64,000 bases of DNA from Gliomastix tumulicola (taxonomy: Eukaryota; Ascomycota; Sordariomycetes; Hypocreales; Bionectriaceae): assembly GCA_001599755.1 (NCBI GenBank), contig BCHX01000004.1:434001-498000 (forward strand), in the 5' to 3' direction. Below, piece by piece: positions 1 through 10,831 of the stretch. A model generated the notes under the pieces. That model was not told the DNA's origin, searched no databases, and saw only the letters and a list, made by a program, of their open reading frames with translations. The first letter of the stretch is position 1, and every line of letters begins with the position of its first letter. A program made the position numbers and the translations under genes.

Positions 1-1
1 C

Positions 2-220
2 AAGGGAAAACAACCCGTGTACACGCCCAACCCCGAGCAGAGTGAAGGCTCGACACTCGGTGATACCAACGGCTTTCTCATCATGAGAGAGTTCAGGAAG
101 TTTCGCATTGGAGATCACAACGAGATGGGGAAGCTCTTCAAGCTCCTAATAGGACTGATGCATGCTGTTCGGGCCCAGACGGATGTGGATAAGAAGAATC
201 CTACTCTTGTTTCAGCCTGA
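2..220 (+). CDS. 3' end of a gene cut by the window edge (unrecognised)
   Basis: The frame is open from the first bases of the window to a TGA at 218-220, giving about 72 residues with no in-frame ATG at the edge. The segment NEMGKLFKLLIGLMHAV is amphipathic and looks like the helical C-terminal tail of a larger protein, ending in KKNPTLVSA. I do not recognise the family. No domain is visible, so a chance open frame is possible. The rest of the gene would lie to the left of the window. Confidence 0.35.
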   Translation, partial: KGKQPVYTPNPEQSEGSTLGDTNGFLIMREFRKFRIGDHNEMGKLFKLLIGLMHAVRAQTDVDKKNPTLVSA

Positions 221-988
221 GGGAAGGAAAAGATTCGATGGAGGAGTGTTCGTTTACCATTGGCCTAATTTGGGTACCATCTGTCCTTTCGGGGCAGCGG
301 GCTGCCCGCCGGCCGGTGGGATGGTTTTTATGCGTCTGTACTCGAACATTTCATCGTCGAAAAATGAAGAAGACGCCGCCCATACGTCGTTGGGATGGGA
401 GGGGCATCGATCGGGTGCTGGCTTGATGACTACTTCTTGGGCAGATAGTGGATGGTGGTGACATTTATTTCAACAAAAGGAGAAGTCGGATGACTGAGAG
501 GCAGGAGAGATTAGTAAAGACGAAGAGGATTAGTCAATTCAAAATCTATCTTCGTTTGAACAATCAGATTAGATACTGCGAGGTACCATCTTCACGATGC
601 TGCACCATGACTACCCGTTCTCTGGACACAACTTTCCTGGAAAAGATATCTCAAGATACCGTATAAACGGGAGTAACTCTACACACCAGTCGCAAGATAA
701 TCTCCATAGGAGACTTCGACCAAAATTCTCATCTTTTCAGGAGAGGAAGTCCGAGCCAATAGCAGTTCCGACATTTGAAACACAGGCACTTCAACAAGAG
801 ACACTTCATGTGTGAGGTATGGATAGCTCCCCTACAGCGTCAAACTATGCTTCTTTTAGCTGGCACTTCACGAATCTTCATATTAATGCCAGCTTTTTTG
901 AAATTGGGTTTATATTACTTTAATAGATCCCCTTGGAAGAGGGTACTCCCTATGTCCTATGTGGACGAAATCCCTTCATCTGTCCTAC
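221..988. other. Intergenic, no gene seen
   Basis: Several short overlapping open frames exist but none has codon bias, splice logic or a recognisable motif. I see nothing else in it. Confidence 0.5.
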
Positions 989-1600
989 TCAAAGCTCTGA
1001 GTCAGTTCTGTGAACGGCGAACTGCACAGTTTCGACGAACTTTAGCGGCAAATTCTTCATCTTCATGTTCAGCATCTGGATACGCCCCTTTCTCATAGTC
1101 TCAAGGATCTCTTCAATAGATCCTTCTAGGTACCAGTTGATACGGCGGCCACCTGCCTGAATTTCGTGCGGCTCGCCATCTTGAATGTCCTTCCAATCGT
1201 ATCGCTCAGTCCAAGTCCCAGCCGCATCCTTCTGGGAAGTCTCATCGAGCAAGTCATCTAGATCAATCTCCGCCCTCTCGGGGCAGAGATGTTCCCAGAT
1301 GGAAAGCTTCGGTCCTGGGAAGCCCTTGGTGTATTCCTTCGCTGCGCTCTCGTTGAAGGGCTGGTCGCTATCCATACAGTAGACAAACAGCTCCACCTTC
1401 CCTGGTCCCTCTCCGCTATCCTGGTCTGCAATCACACGCCCGGACTGTGTCGAAACCTTCCCATCATTGCACAGATCGCAATCTGCCTGAGAGGGAACAG
1501 TAGGTTCGTAATTGAGATCCACGTCGAAACTCGGAGGCCCGAGTGACATCAAGTCTATCTCAGTGGGGGATAACGTGATGGAGATGTTGATTGAAGGCAT
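989..1600 (-). CDS. Hypothetical 203-aa acidic protein
   Basis: Single-exon open frame. I take the ATG at 1600 (MPSINISITLSP) because the longer frame begins with TTG. The protein is hydrophilic and acidic, with no signal peptide or membrane segment. It has a CDLC pair near residue 40, an acidic stretch EIDLDDLLDE near the middle and a basic C-terminal section (MRKGRIQMLNMKMKNL). A TATA box lies about 125 nt upstream, which supports real expression. I do not recognise the family and assign no function. Confidence 0.6.
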   Translation of the reverse strand: MPSINISITLSPTEIDLMSLGPPSFDVDLNYEPTVPSQADCDLCNDGKVSTQSGRVIADQDSGEGPGKVELFVYCMDSDQPFNESAAKEYTKGFPGPKLSIWEHLCPERAEIDLDDLLDETSQKDAAGTWTERYDWKDIQDGEPHEIQAGGRRINWYLEGSIEEILETMRKGRIQMLNMKMKNLPLKFVETVQFAVHRTDSEL

Positions 1601-2964
1601 CTTGGTCAAGTTACGTTCTCGTCTGCTTTAATTTCTTGAAGTATTGAGATGTAGATGTGTTTGTCGCTTATGATGGGTTCGAGTCGGACTAAGAAACGCT
1701 GCTAAACGCGGAGATGAATGCCTTTTTATATAGGGCATTTCAACGTTGGTGCATGGATTCGATGAATAGTTGACGGACCAGTTCATCGTGATAAAGACAG
1801 GGAACAGCTGTTACAAGATAGAAAATAAAAGGACAGTCAGGGGATCACCACATGCATATGTAAAACCTGGGTTCAACTGTTCCGCCACAGTACGGCGCTG
1901 TGGAATTTGACGAGAAACCGCTCGCCTTGATGTTCTATAGCAGTGTCGTGGCGTGAATGAAGGTTCTATCAATGTCCCGGGAGCACTCTGAAGCGCGCGT
2001 ACTTGATGTTGGAAGGCAAGGGTATGCTACCGAGTGACATGTGAGACAAACAGTACCTAGGTAGTAGTTGCAGTAAATATGGTCCCTTTACCACCAGAGC
2101 CGTTCCCTGTACTTTTTCGATACTTAGCCTCAAGCAAGCCCACATGATTGCATGGCTAATGGTGAATAGCAATGTCACGAGAGGTTCATGATTCTTACGA
2201 CCGGGGTTCCGGGGAAAAGCAAAGGCCTGACACAGACAATTGGGTCTAAGGTGCATCGCTATGATAACACTGCTCAAGGCCGATTCTGCAGCCCGTATAC
2301 TAAAAACGGTTCACCATTTGAAAATATTTGGAAATAGGATTCCCGTATGGTTTGATAGCTGAATGATTGCAGCTGAACTCGATGTATCATGGTCGACCAG
2401 AAGGAGACCTCGTAGCGAGTTTCAGGACCCGCTTCGATATGCATGTTGGTTGTGCTGCACTGTCCGCCTGACGAATCCAGATGCTATATTTATCACCAAG
2501 CCACGCGTTCAATGTAACGGTGGCTGAGAAGACGCTAAATATTCTGCAATTCTGCTCTACCATGTATTTTCACAAACCGATGCTGGAGCAAGATGCAATG
2601 CGCTGGACAAAGGAGGGAGGAATCGATTTGGCACTAATCGTGGCATATAATGCAGTTGAGATCGAATTTACCTTATACGACGGCGCGCAACGGTGGGAGA
2701 TCTCGGCCGAGAGGTGCGGACTTGAAACAGTTCGTGCATTAGGGCGAGGCAGAGCTACGCGCCGAGCCTTGCTGAGGCCGAGTTTGGGTGGCCGCCGAGA
2801 AGGACGGCGGGGCTGAGCACCTGAGAGCGCTGTCTGCATTTGGCTTTCAGTCAGGACTCTGGATACTTAAAGACGCAGAGATGCTGTTGACTTTGCAGTT
2901 TGACTTTTGCCTACATGTTCTCATTTTATTTTTCAACGTTCTGCCGCCTCCGCCAACGTCAACC
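1601..2964. other. Intergenic with a divergent promoter region
   Basis: Apart from the TATA box at 1723-1730 no gene is supported. The 2740-2830 part is GC-rich just ahead of the next gene. An open frame extends upstream of the chosen start of that gene to 2788, but without a convincing ATG. Confidence 0.45.
1723..1730 (-). promoter_or_regulatory. TATA box of the 203-aa hypothetical gene
   Basis: TATAAAAA on the minus strand, about 125 nt upstream of the ATG at 1600. Motif and position only. Confidence 0.5.
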
Positions 2965-4257
2965 ATGGCACCAGTTACTCCATCACAACCTGCAGCACAA
3001 ACTGCAGCACAATCCCGCCCTTCTTCCTCATCTGCACCTCAGAGCCTGGGAAAAGTCCAGAAGTCATATCAGGCCCGGGGCAAAGCCAGAAGCCCCCCCA
3101 GCCCGTCGACTCCGTCAAAGTCCCGAGCGGCGCCTGACCGCGACAGCACGCCACCAACCGTCCATTCGTCCTCCCAGCTTACTTCTCACACGCCAGAGTT
3201 CACACTGGACGTCGTTGATCTGACTCTGGACGACTCAGCCGATACAGATGCAGATCTCCAAGGAGCCGCTGATAGCTACGACTGCGAACAAGACACCTCG
3301 ACGTTTTCCATCGACACTCCCTCCAAGACCCGAGTCAATGGGCTTGATGCCTTGTGCGGTAGACGAACAGGCTTGGAGGATGAGTCCCCGGGGCGCCGGA
3401 TCAGCCGTTCGAGGTCGAGATCGAATCTGGACCCTGGGGCTAGCGACCGTGAAATCTATCGATTTCTCACCGAAGAGGTCGCGAAGTACCACAATAGGAC
3501 GCCGTCTAAAAACGAGCCGCCGAACGCGGCTTCCAGAAAGCGCGGTCATTTGTACGTGCTTAAGCCAGAGAAAGACAAGACGTCTTCAAAAGGCGATGGC
3601 CTCTTCGTCTTCAAGGTTGGCTATTCAGCAGACCTAAAAACGCGGATTGGAAATCTAGAGAGGGCCTGCAAAAGGGAGTTCAAGGAGGTCGCGATGCGAC
3701 GACACAAGATTTTGCTCAAAGCCGACATTGCCGAGAAGCTTGCGCAGCTCGAGCTGGACCCTTGGATCCACGACTTTGACTGTGCGTGCGGGACCAGGCA
3801 CAGGGAATACTTCGAAGTCACTGAGAAAAAGGCGGTCGAGGTAGTCCAGCGTTGGACGAGGTTCTACAGACGAAGCCCATGGGATGAGAACGGTCTTCTG
3901 AAAGCGTTTTGGCTCACGCGACTGGATGAATGCCTGGAGCAATGGGAGCTGAAAGAACATGACATGAACGACAATAGATGGGAAAGCGCCACACAGCCAA
4001 GGTACTGGGAGGAGCCATGGTTTAATCTTTGCGCCTCTTTCAAGGGCTTGATGGACCAGCTCCCCCAAGTCTGTGCCTTGCTTCAGATCAATCGGTGGCA
4101 ATTGTTGTACTTTGGCCAAGGAATACGGATGATGCTTGTTGATCGTGAGGAGGTGAGCCATAGTCTGATCGTTTGGATGATTATTGGCTGCTTTATGACG
4201 ATGGTTGACAGCTTGAAGGCTGACAACCTTCCGGTCAACAAGTTTAAATATATCTAG
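2965..4257 (+). CDS. T5orf172 / GIY-YIG-type domain protein (MUG113-like)
   Basis: I place the start at the ATG in CAACCATGGC (2965), a good fungal context; the upstream open frame is probably leader. The product is 430 aa. Residues 1-185 are Ser/Pro/Thr-rich and basic, presumably disordered. A folded domain starts near GHLYVLKP and continues through VFKVGYSADLKTRIGNLERAC, which is the pattern of the T5orf172 family, a GIY-YIG nuclease relative found in fungal proteins annotated as meiotically up-regulated gene 113. A CACGTRHREYFEV segment matches the family end. The C-terminal 120 residues are aromatic-rich and unassigned. Whether it cuts DNA is not shown by the sequence. No introns are needed. 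Confidence 0.8.
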   Translation: MAPVTPSQPAAQTAAQSRPSSSSAPQSLGKVQKSYQARGKARSPPSPSTPSKSRAAPDRDSTPPTVHSSSQLTSHTPEFTLDVVDLTLDDSADTDADLQGAADSYDCEQDTSTFSIDTPSKTRVNGLDALCGRRTGLEDESPGRRISRSRSRSNLDPGASDREIYRFLTEEVAKYHNRTPSKNEPPNAASRKRGHLYVLKPEKDKTSSKGDGLFVFKVGYSADLKTRIGNLERACKREFKEVAMRRHKILLKADIAEKLAQLELDPWIHDFDCACGTRHREYFEVTEKKAVEVVQRWTRFYRRSPWDENGLLKAFWLTRLDECLEQWELKEHDMNDNRWESATQPRYWEEPWFNLCASFKGLMDQLPQVCALLQINRWQLLYFGQGIRMMLVDREEVSHSLIVWMIIGCFMTMVDSLKADNLPVNKFKYI

Positions 4258-4901
4258 GATAATGGGATTTGCCGGATTTCATAGACTTGACTGATAAATT
4301 GGGATCAGTGACCCGGGACTTGATTAACGAGGGGAGAAGCCTTTGGAAAAGCCCTGAAGTTCACTTTTGGTGCGTTGAATAAACCTTATGCCCAGCTATA
4401 TTGGGCTCGTCCGGCATGCACAGGTACAAGCCTACTTTGGTAAAGGATACCCGTCCTTAAGCTTATTATTAGCATTTGATATAAAATTGGGATTGAAAGA
4501 TTCCAAAGGTGAAACTTGACGTTGAGGAATCGTTTCCATCTGCGTCGTACAATGAAACGCCACCCCTGGCTGATATTCACAGTGGCAGAAGGCCTCCCAT
4601 TTGGCTCTTCATTCACAGGCGCCCCAGGAATGGCCCCCAAATTACCCAGTAAAATGGATGACCACCGCCATGAGATCAGGCCATTAGTGGAAGGTGTTCC
4701 AGCATCTCGGATATCCGGCAGCTGGGGTCCAACTGAAAGAGCCTGGGAACTTTTGCATTGGCCACCAGATTCGCCAGGGCCACGATCCTACTTCTTGTGA
4801 TGTGCCTTGGTATATAATGGCAACCGTGATCTTTGACCGATTTTGGGCAACTTTGGTGTTTCGCACCGTTAGAAAGATCGTCTGATTGATATCGCGTCAC
4901 A
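4258..4901. other. Intergenic, promoter of the lipase-like gene
   Basis: No gene supported. It contains the TATA box listed at 4811 about 90 nt before the next ATG. Confidence 0.5.
4811..4817 (+). promoter_or_regulatory. TATA box of the PAF-acetylhydrolase-like gene
   Basis: TATATAA about 90 nt upstream of the ATG at 4902. Confidence 0.5.
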
Positions 4902-6035
4902 ATGAGATTCAGCTGGACGACGACGCTCTTGGGGCTTGCGGCCTTGACCCCAACGGATGTCAATGCCATTGCGATCCCTCCTCCGACGGGGCGATACGGC
5001 GTCGGAGTCCGCAAAGTGGTCATTGAACACTACAACGACCATGATCCCGTGGCTCCCAACAATATCAGCACGTCATTCTTAGCCACGATCTTCTACCCGA
5101 CTGCCCAGAATTCGGGCGCTGACACGGGTCCATATCTGGACCCAGAGACGGCGGAGCCTTGGGAGAGGATCTACAATTTCACGGCTGGATCTCTGAGCTC
5201 GCTAACATCGACGCTGCAGAGGAATGCGCCATTCCTCCACGGTCATACGGGCAAGTCAAAGTATCCGACCCTGTTGTTCGGTCCGGGTGGCGCTGGCCCG
5301 TCTACGGAGTGCAATGCCATTCTCCTGTCCGATCTGGCATCGCACGGATACACGGCCATCGGTCTCGATCACCCATACGAGCAGGTGTGGCTTCGGTATC
5401 CCAACGGCACGGGCATTCCCGGCCTCCCTCTTGAGTACCCTTGGACGCTGGAAGAGTATCTTGCTGTATACGACCAGCGGCTGGAGGACACGCGAGTGTT
5501 TCTGGAGAAGTTCCCGGCGCTCGTCAAACACCTCAAGGCGCCAATCAACACGACACACGTGGGAACCTTCGGCCACTCCCTCGGAGGCGCCGCAGCTATC
5601 GAGGCTCTATTCGACGGAGACATTGTGAAGAGCGGCATCGACCTCGATGGCACACTGTTCGGTCGTCCGGCCGTGGACAGCCCTGAAGCTGACACGGGCA
5701 AGCCCTCGCTTTTGCTGGGCTTCGAGGGCCATTTCGACGAGTCGTACCGCACGTACCCGGATTACCAGACGGCGTACTGGCGCGGCGTCCGTATCAACGG
5801 CACGACGCACAACGACTTTAGCGACGTGAGCTTCTGGAAGACGGTTGGAAATCCGGGTTCGCCCCCGGATAGTCCTACCGTTGGACTCCGCATGGTTCAC
5901 ATTCTTCGAACGCTCGTTTCTGCCTTCTTTGATTATACTCTTCGCGGTGGTGAGCAGCCGGCCGTGCTGGATGGGCCAACTGAAGGCTTCCCCGAGCTCT
6001 GGTATTTTGACGGAGAGGGTCCCATTAATAAATGA
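4902..6035 (+). CDS. Secreted PAF-acetylhydrolase-like alpha/beta hydrolase
   Basis: A 377-aa single-exon gene. Residues 1-22 (MRFSWTTTLLGLAALTP and onward) form a signal peptide ending near VNA. The core is an alpha/beta hydrolase of the platelet-activating-factor acetylhydrolase family. The nucleophile elbow GHSLGG puts the catalytic Ser near residue 226, GIDLDG carries the likely acid near 249, and THNDFSD carries the likely His near 303. The spacing fits that family. The oxyanion-side segment LLFGPGGAG is also present. Several NxT/NxS sites fit secretion. The probable role is hydrolysis of short acyl esters or oxidised phospholipids outside the cell; the substrate is not known. It is not obviously linked to its neighbours. 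Confidence 0.85.
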   Translation: MRFSWTTTLLGLAALTPTDVNAIAIPPPTGRYGVGVRKVVIEHYNDHDPVAPNNISTSFLATIFYPTAQNSGADTGPYLDPETAEPWERIYNFTAGSLSSLTSTLQRNAPFLHGHTGKSKYPTLLFGPGGAGPSTECNAILLSDLASHGYTAIGLDHPYEQVWLRYPNGTGIPGLPLEYPWTLEEYLAVYDQRLEDTRVFLEKFPALVKHLKAPINTTHVGTFGHSLGGAAAIEALFDGDIVKSGIDLDGTLFGRPAVDSPEADTGKPSLLLGFEGHFDESYRTYPDYQTAYWRGVRINGTTHNDFSDVSFWKTVGNPGSPPDSPTVGLRMVHILRTLVSAFFDYTLRGGEQPAVLDGPTEGFPELWYFDGEGPINK

Positions 6036-6473
6036 AACAGTGGGTGGCATACATGAAGAAACATGATTATCGTAATGAATTTTATATGAGAGTAACTAAA
6101 CTGTGAAAGATGTGTGACACAGAAGGACTTGGGCTCCATGCCTGACCGACTGGCCTGAGGGTCCCCTGACGTCGCCTTGCTCCCAAGAGCTGTATGGTAA
6201 ACATCGATCAAAGGGCTCTCTTATCGAGAAAAACTATGAAGAGCTATGGATACGTAGACCCGCTAGATCTCACCTCTTTACGCCTTTGTCGCTTGAACTC
6301 ACATCACGGAGAGCGCAAATGGCTCGGCTTGACCCACTCCGAAGCCGAAGAGCTCGGCATCGGAATCGGATTGCTTCCATACATATAAGCAAAGATCTGG
6401 TGAGAAATGAGGTTCTCAGGTTGTATTTGCTTCGCTACGTTCGAATTGATCTAGTCTCTGTGTCACTATCAAA
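6036..6473. other. Intergenic, promoter of MFS transporter
   Basis: No gene supported. A TATAAG element at 6384 lies about 90 nt before the ATG at 6474. Confidence 0.45.
6384..6389 (+). promoter_or_regulatory. TATA-like element of the DHA1 MFS gene
   Basis: TATAAG about 90 nt upstream of the ATG at 6474. Confidence 0.4.
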
Positions 6474-8036
6474 ATGAGCGGCTCTCAAAGTGACGCTACG
6501 CTGGTGAAGAATGTCGCCTCTGTCGGGATGGTTGACGAGGAGAAAGCAAACCCCGAGGTATGTCGAAGACCACTGTGTTCCTCCTAAATGTGAGTACTAA
6601 ACTTCTTTCAGGCCATCGCTGAAAACCTTGACGATGATCCTTCCAGCCCGTATAATTGGTCGCCATGGCGCAAAGTCTCTATCGGTGTCATCTCCTCTAC
6701 GAGCCAGCTCATCACGACGATGTCTGCGTCCATGATCGCTCCGGCCCTGGATGACATCACTCATGACCTGCGCATCGACGCTACTACCGGACAGATAGTC
6801 TTCTCCATTTTCTTCCTCGGCCTGAGCTTTGCGCCGATGGTGCTCGCCCCGCTGTCCGAGATTCACGGACGAAGGCCGATCTGGCTTGCTGGAAATATCT
6901 GGTACATGCTATGGAACGCTTTGTGTCCCGTCGGACACCGTACTGGCATCATGGTCGTCGGGCGGCTTTTGTCTGCCTCTGGAGCTAGTGTTGGTGTCAC
7001 TGTAAGCACTTCTGGACGTGACATTGTTTGATTACGCCGCTGACCAGAACCTATATAGCTCACGACGCCAGTTCTGAGCGACATGTATCATGCCAAGGAT
7101 AGAGGCAAGTCACTGGCAGTTGCAGGCCTGGTGCCATACCTCGGTATGGCGTTGGGCCCCATCGTTGGCGGTCTTGCTGCCCAGCACCTTCGATGGGAAT
7201 GGCTGTTCTGGATTCTATCCCTGTTCGATGGACTGTGCTTCGTCCTCGGATATTTCTTCCTCCACGAAACATACGGCCCAGTTCTCGAACGCAAGAAGAA
7301 CGGAAAGACGGGGAAGAACAATGAGACACCCTTTCTCGCCCGTCTTGCACCCAGACTCAAGGCGCCCTTCCAGTACCTGTTTCTTCGACCTGTGGTCACA
7401 CTATGCGCAGTCGCCGCTGCAGTGGACTTTGGTGCCTACACGCTCACCCTGTCTATCTACGCCTCCTTGTGGATCGATCAATATGGCCAGTCCCCGACCA
7501 CAGCCAGTTTGCACTACATAGCTATCAGCGTGGGGACTATTCTGGCTGCACAGCTGGGAGGTCCGCTGATGGACTTTATCTGGCGGCGCATGAAAGCATC
7601 ACGGGGAGAGGACGAGCCTGCTCTTCCCGAGTTCCGTGTGCCGCACATGGTTATCGGCGCAGTCCCGGGGACTTCATGCCTCTTCCTCTTCGCCTGGGCG
7701 GGGCACCTCCGATGGCACTGGTTTATTGCAGATTTTGGCGTGGCTGTCTTTGCGGGTGCCAACTTCATGTTCACGCAGGGTGTCCTTGCGTACCTCGTCG
7801 ATGAGTTTGGGAGCAAGCGGGCTGCCAGTGCCGGCGCGGCTATGAGACTTCCGTCCTATGTGCTCGGGTTCGCGTTCCCCATCTTTGCGCCTAATCTGCA
7901 AGAAAATCTGGGATACGGATTGGGGATTAGTATACTGGGCATTGTTTTTGGGGTGATTGCGCTGGTGACTGTGGCAGCGCTGTGGTTTTACGGTGAGAAG
8001 CTGCGGGCCATTGGGAGACGAGACGAGGATGAGTAG
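6474..8036 (+). CDS. MFS transporter, DHA1 drug:H+ antiporter type
   Basis: Three exons, 6474-6557, 6612-7001 and 7059-8036, give 483 aa; both introns have canonical GT..AG ends and keep frame. The N-terminal 45 residues are cytoplasmic. The sequence NWSPWRKVSIGV then leads into TM1, and the motif-A region between TM2 and TM3 reads LAPLSEIHGRRP, as in fungal DHA1 polyamine/drug exporters. The second half has the expected TM7-12 block. A GKSLAVAG...GPIVGGLAAQ stretch corresponds to TM5 motif C of antiporters. It probably exports toxic compounds or metabolites across the plasma membrane. The next gene downstream on the same strand is a Zn2Cys6 regulator. Confidence 0.88.
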
Positions 8037-8475
8037 ACGATGCGGTAGCAGATGCGGGACGGATTAATATGCTTGATAGAATCCAGTAATGATTTTAAAA
8101 GAATTATGCAAGTCTTTGGTAGTCTCTAGACCTTAAAGAAGAACCGTCCTATGGGGTCCTTCTTTTGGTACGTGATCCTCTGTGCTTACCGCAGCCAGCC
8201 AAAACTAGCTATGCAGGATTCTTAGAACAGGTAGAGAAAGGTCAAAATAAATCTATCGCGTTTTACAAGCCCCTACTTAGAGACCATCTGTCCGGTGGTC
8301 GTCAATGGCAGTCGATTTGTGCTAGTCACATGATGTGATGGGCAGTTTAAGCCGGCTTTCGGAATCGTGGGCCTGGCTCCACTCCGACCCCGAATTTTAC
8401 TGTCTTCACCATCGCCCACCCTCACCTTTTCCACATCTCATATCATCATACCTGTCATCCCATGCCATCCACAAT
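8037..8475. other. Intergenic between MFS gene and regulator
   Basis: An open frame joins the regulator upstream to an ATG at 8335, but I prefer the start at 8476. Nothing else seen. Confidence 0.4.
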
Positions 8476-10763
8476 ATGCCTCGACCAGAATCACAGACCA
8501 GAGCTCCAGTCGGCGACAACAGTCAATGGCCGCTCTACACACGAAATGGAAGAAAAATAGCCTGTCTTCCCTGCCGCCGGCGCAAGCTCGCCTGCGACCA
8601 TGGCCTTCCCGTCTGCCAGAGGTGCCAAAAGGCCAAGACGACGACGCTGTGTGTTTACGATACCAGCTCAATGGAGCCAAACAAAAGGCCACGACACTCG
8701 GTAGCATCGTCGGCAAGAACTGCGGAGAGTGCGATAACGCCTCTGCCGGCAGTCTCCCCTGCTTTCGACCAGCAGCCACAGCGTGCTCAGGCCCGGGGCG
8801 ATATCAAGCGGACTGAGTTCCTAGGGCCGACCAGTATTCCGACGTTCCTGCAAGAGCTTGACGGGCACCTGTTATCGTCTCCCGAGGCAAGGGACCGCTC
8901 GTCCGAGACACCGCGGACGATAGAGACGCCTGGGTTTCTTGAGACCGGCTCCGTTAAAGATCATGTCATGAGCATGGCAGTCGAGGTCCTGCAGTGCATG
9001 CCGGATCTCCAAATGTCTACGCTCCTCATCCGACGATGCCAGAGTCCGGTGGATGGCTGGGTTCGTCCTGCTGTGTACCACCTCGCCAACTCCCTCCACG
9101 AGACATTCAAGCCATACGGCGGCAAGACGAGGCGCGCGAATCTGGCATACATGGCGCAGACCCTTTTCCAAAATGTTGGCACGGTCATTGAGGAGCATGG
9201 AGAGAATGCGCAGCAGTGGCTCGCGTCAATATCCGGGCTCAACTTCCGCTGGGAGTGTGTTGGGATTCTCTTCGCCTACTGGGCGACTAGCTCGATGCGG
9301 CGTGAGGGGGACGGCGATGAACAATTGTCGTCCTCGGGGAATTGGAGTGAGATGCGCGAGAAGCAGACAGACTTGTCTCACAAGTACATGCAGTGCATCC
9401 ATCACTGCATAGACTTCTGCGGACGAACGGGAGGAGGGAACTCCCTGTTGGTGCATCTGCTCCTCAAATGCTCCCACCTGGCGAGCGTCCAACACGGAGA
9501 TGCAAGTAAGTGCAACAATCTTATCTACCCAGGAACGAATTTGCAATTACCGATTAATACTGACTGTCTCTCCGTTAGGCCTCGTAGCAGACCGCCTCTT
9601 GGCCGAGTCCATCGCCGTAGCCACAAGTTTGGGCATGCATGTGAGCACGACGCCAAACATGACATCCTTCACGACCGAGATACGCCGAAGACTGTTCGCC
9701 CATGTCTACATTGTGGATAAGAACACGGCCATCTTGACTGGTAGACCCCCTCGCCTCAGTCATCGATACTGCTCTGCTGCAATACCACTAGACGTCAGCG
9801 ACGAGGTCGTTATGGAAATGCCAGGCGATCCCGTCCCTGTCGAGGACGTAGCGCCGGGTCATGTCGATGACCGTGGCTGGAACACGGATGGAGTGGTTTA
9901 CAAGACCACTCTAACGAGGGCCCGAGCCTTGATCAGCCATATTCGGGATGCCATCCTTGAGATTGCGCTGGGTGTAAGCCAAACACTGGATGTCTTTGCT
10001 CTGCAGTAAGTTTCGTGCATAAAGGCGAATATACATACGCTAATGATCCATGCAAAGGGGCCTCAAGCAGCGACAGGAAGCTCTCTACCAGCAGCTCCCC
10101 CACAATCTTTATCTCGACAACAGCCAGGTCTCAGTCACCATGGACATGCCAACTCGATTTGCCAAAAGCCTCGCCAGACTAGATCATCTCCAAAACCTAT
10201 TCTTTATCAACCGTTTGCTGGTCAAAGCCACCTCGTCCCCGGGCATCCCTGTCATTCCGCAGGAGACGGAGGCGCACTTAAGAGAGCTAGTACAAGTCAG
10301 TTTTGACATGCTGGTGGTCATACTTGGCTTTTGGACGCACGGAACGCATGGACCGAGCGCGCTGCAGATCAACTACGACTGGCTGATCGTTGCCTACGCG
10401 TGCCCGGCAGCTGGAGTCCTGTGCGGCGAGCTGCTCCAGCCGCAGATTCCAGAAGACGGGATGTCGGGTCTTCGGCGATCAGACATAGTCCATCAGCTGA
10501 GTTTGCTCAGTGGCTTTCTCACCTGGATCGGACCGGAGGCCGCGAACTCGTCGCTGTGGATGACTGTCAAGGACGTTATCCACCGCGTCCTGGATCAGTT
10601 GCTCAATGCTCCCACTCGGACGACGCAGATACGGGACGACACTGGGCGGGCTGATGATATTGGGGTGGCTGGATTGATGTCTGAAGTTGATCTACCCGAA
10701 GACTTTCACGAGCTTTTTGGCATTGAACTGTTGGACTCGTTTGAATGGCTGCGGCCGGAATAA
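8476..10763 (+). CDS. Zn2Cys6 transcription factor with fungal-specific domain
   Basis: Exons 8476-9505, 9579-10005 and 10058-10763 give 720 aa. The start at 8476 (MPRPESQTRAP) puts the zinc cluster near residues 30-60: C-X2-C-X6-C-X6-C-X2-C-X8-C, with the basic run RRRK after the second Cys. The middle region carries the fungal-specific transcription-factor domain; the stretch around DRLLAESIAVATSLGMH and RRRLFAHVYIVDKNTA is its classic signature. Intron 2 (10006-10057) ends in AAG rather than CAG/TAG; only that splice joins the frames. An in-frame ATG at 8335 would add 47 residues lacking regulator-like character. It may control the neighbouring GFA, P450 and transporter genes. Confidence 0.87.
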
Positions 10764-10831
10764 AGATGATCATTCAGCTGTCGACATACCCTCCCATAAA
10801 CGTAGCCATACTGATGAAACCACCATGAGGA

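Noticed and set aside
1675..1690. tRNA B-box-like GGTTCGAGTC
   Set aside because: No A-box upstream; it lies in the promoter of the 203-aa gene.
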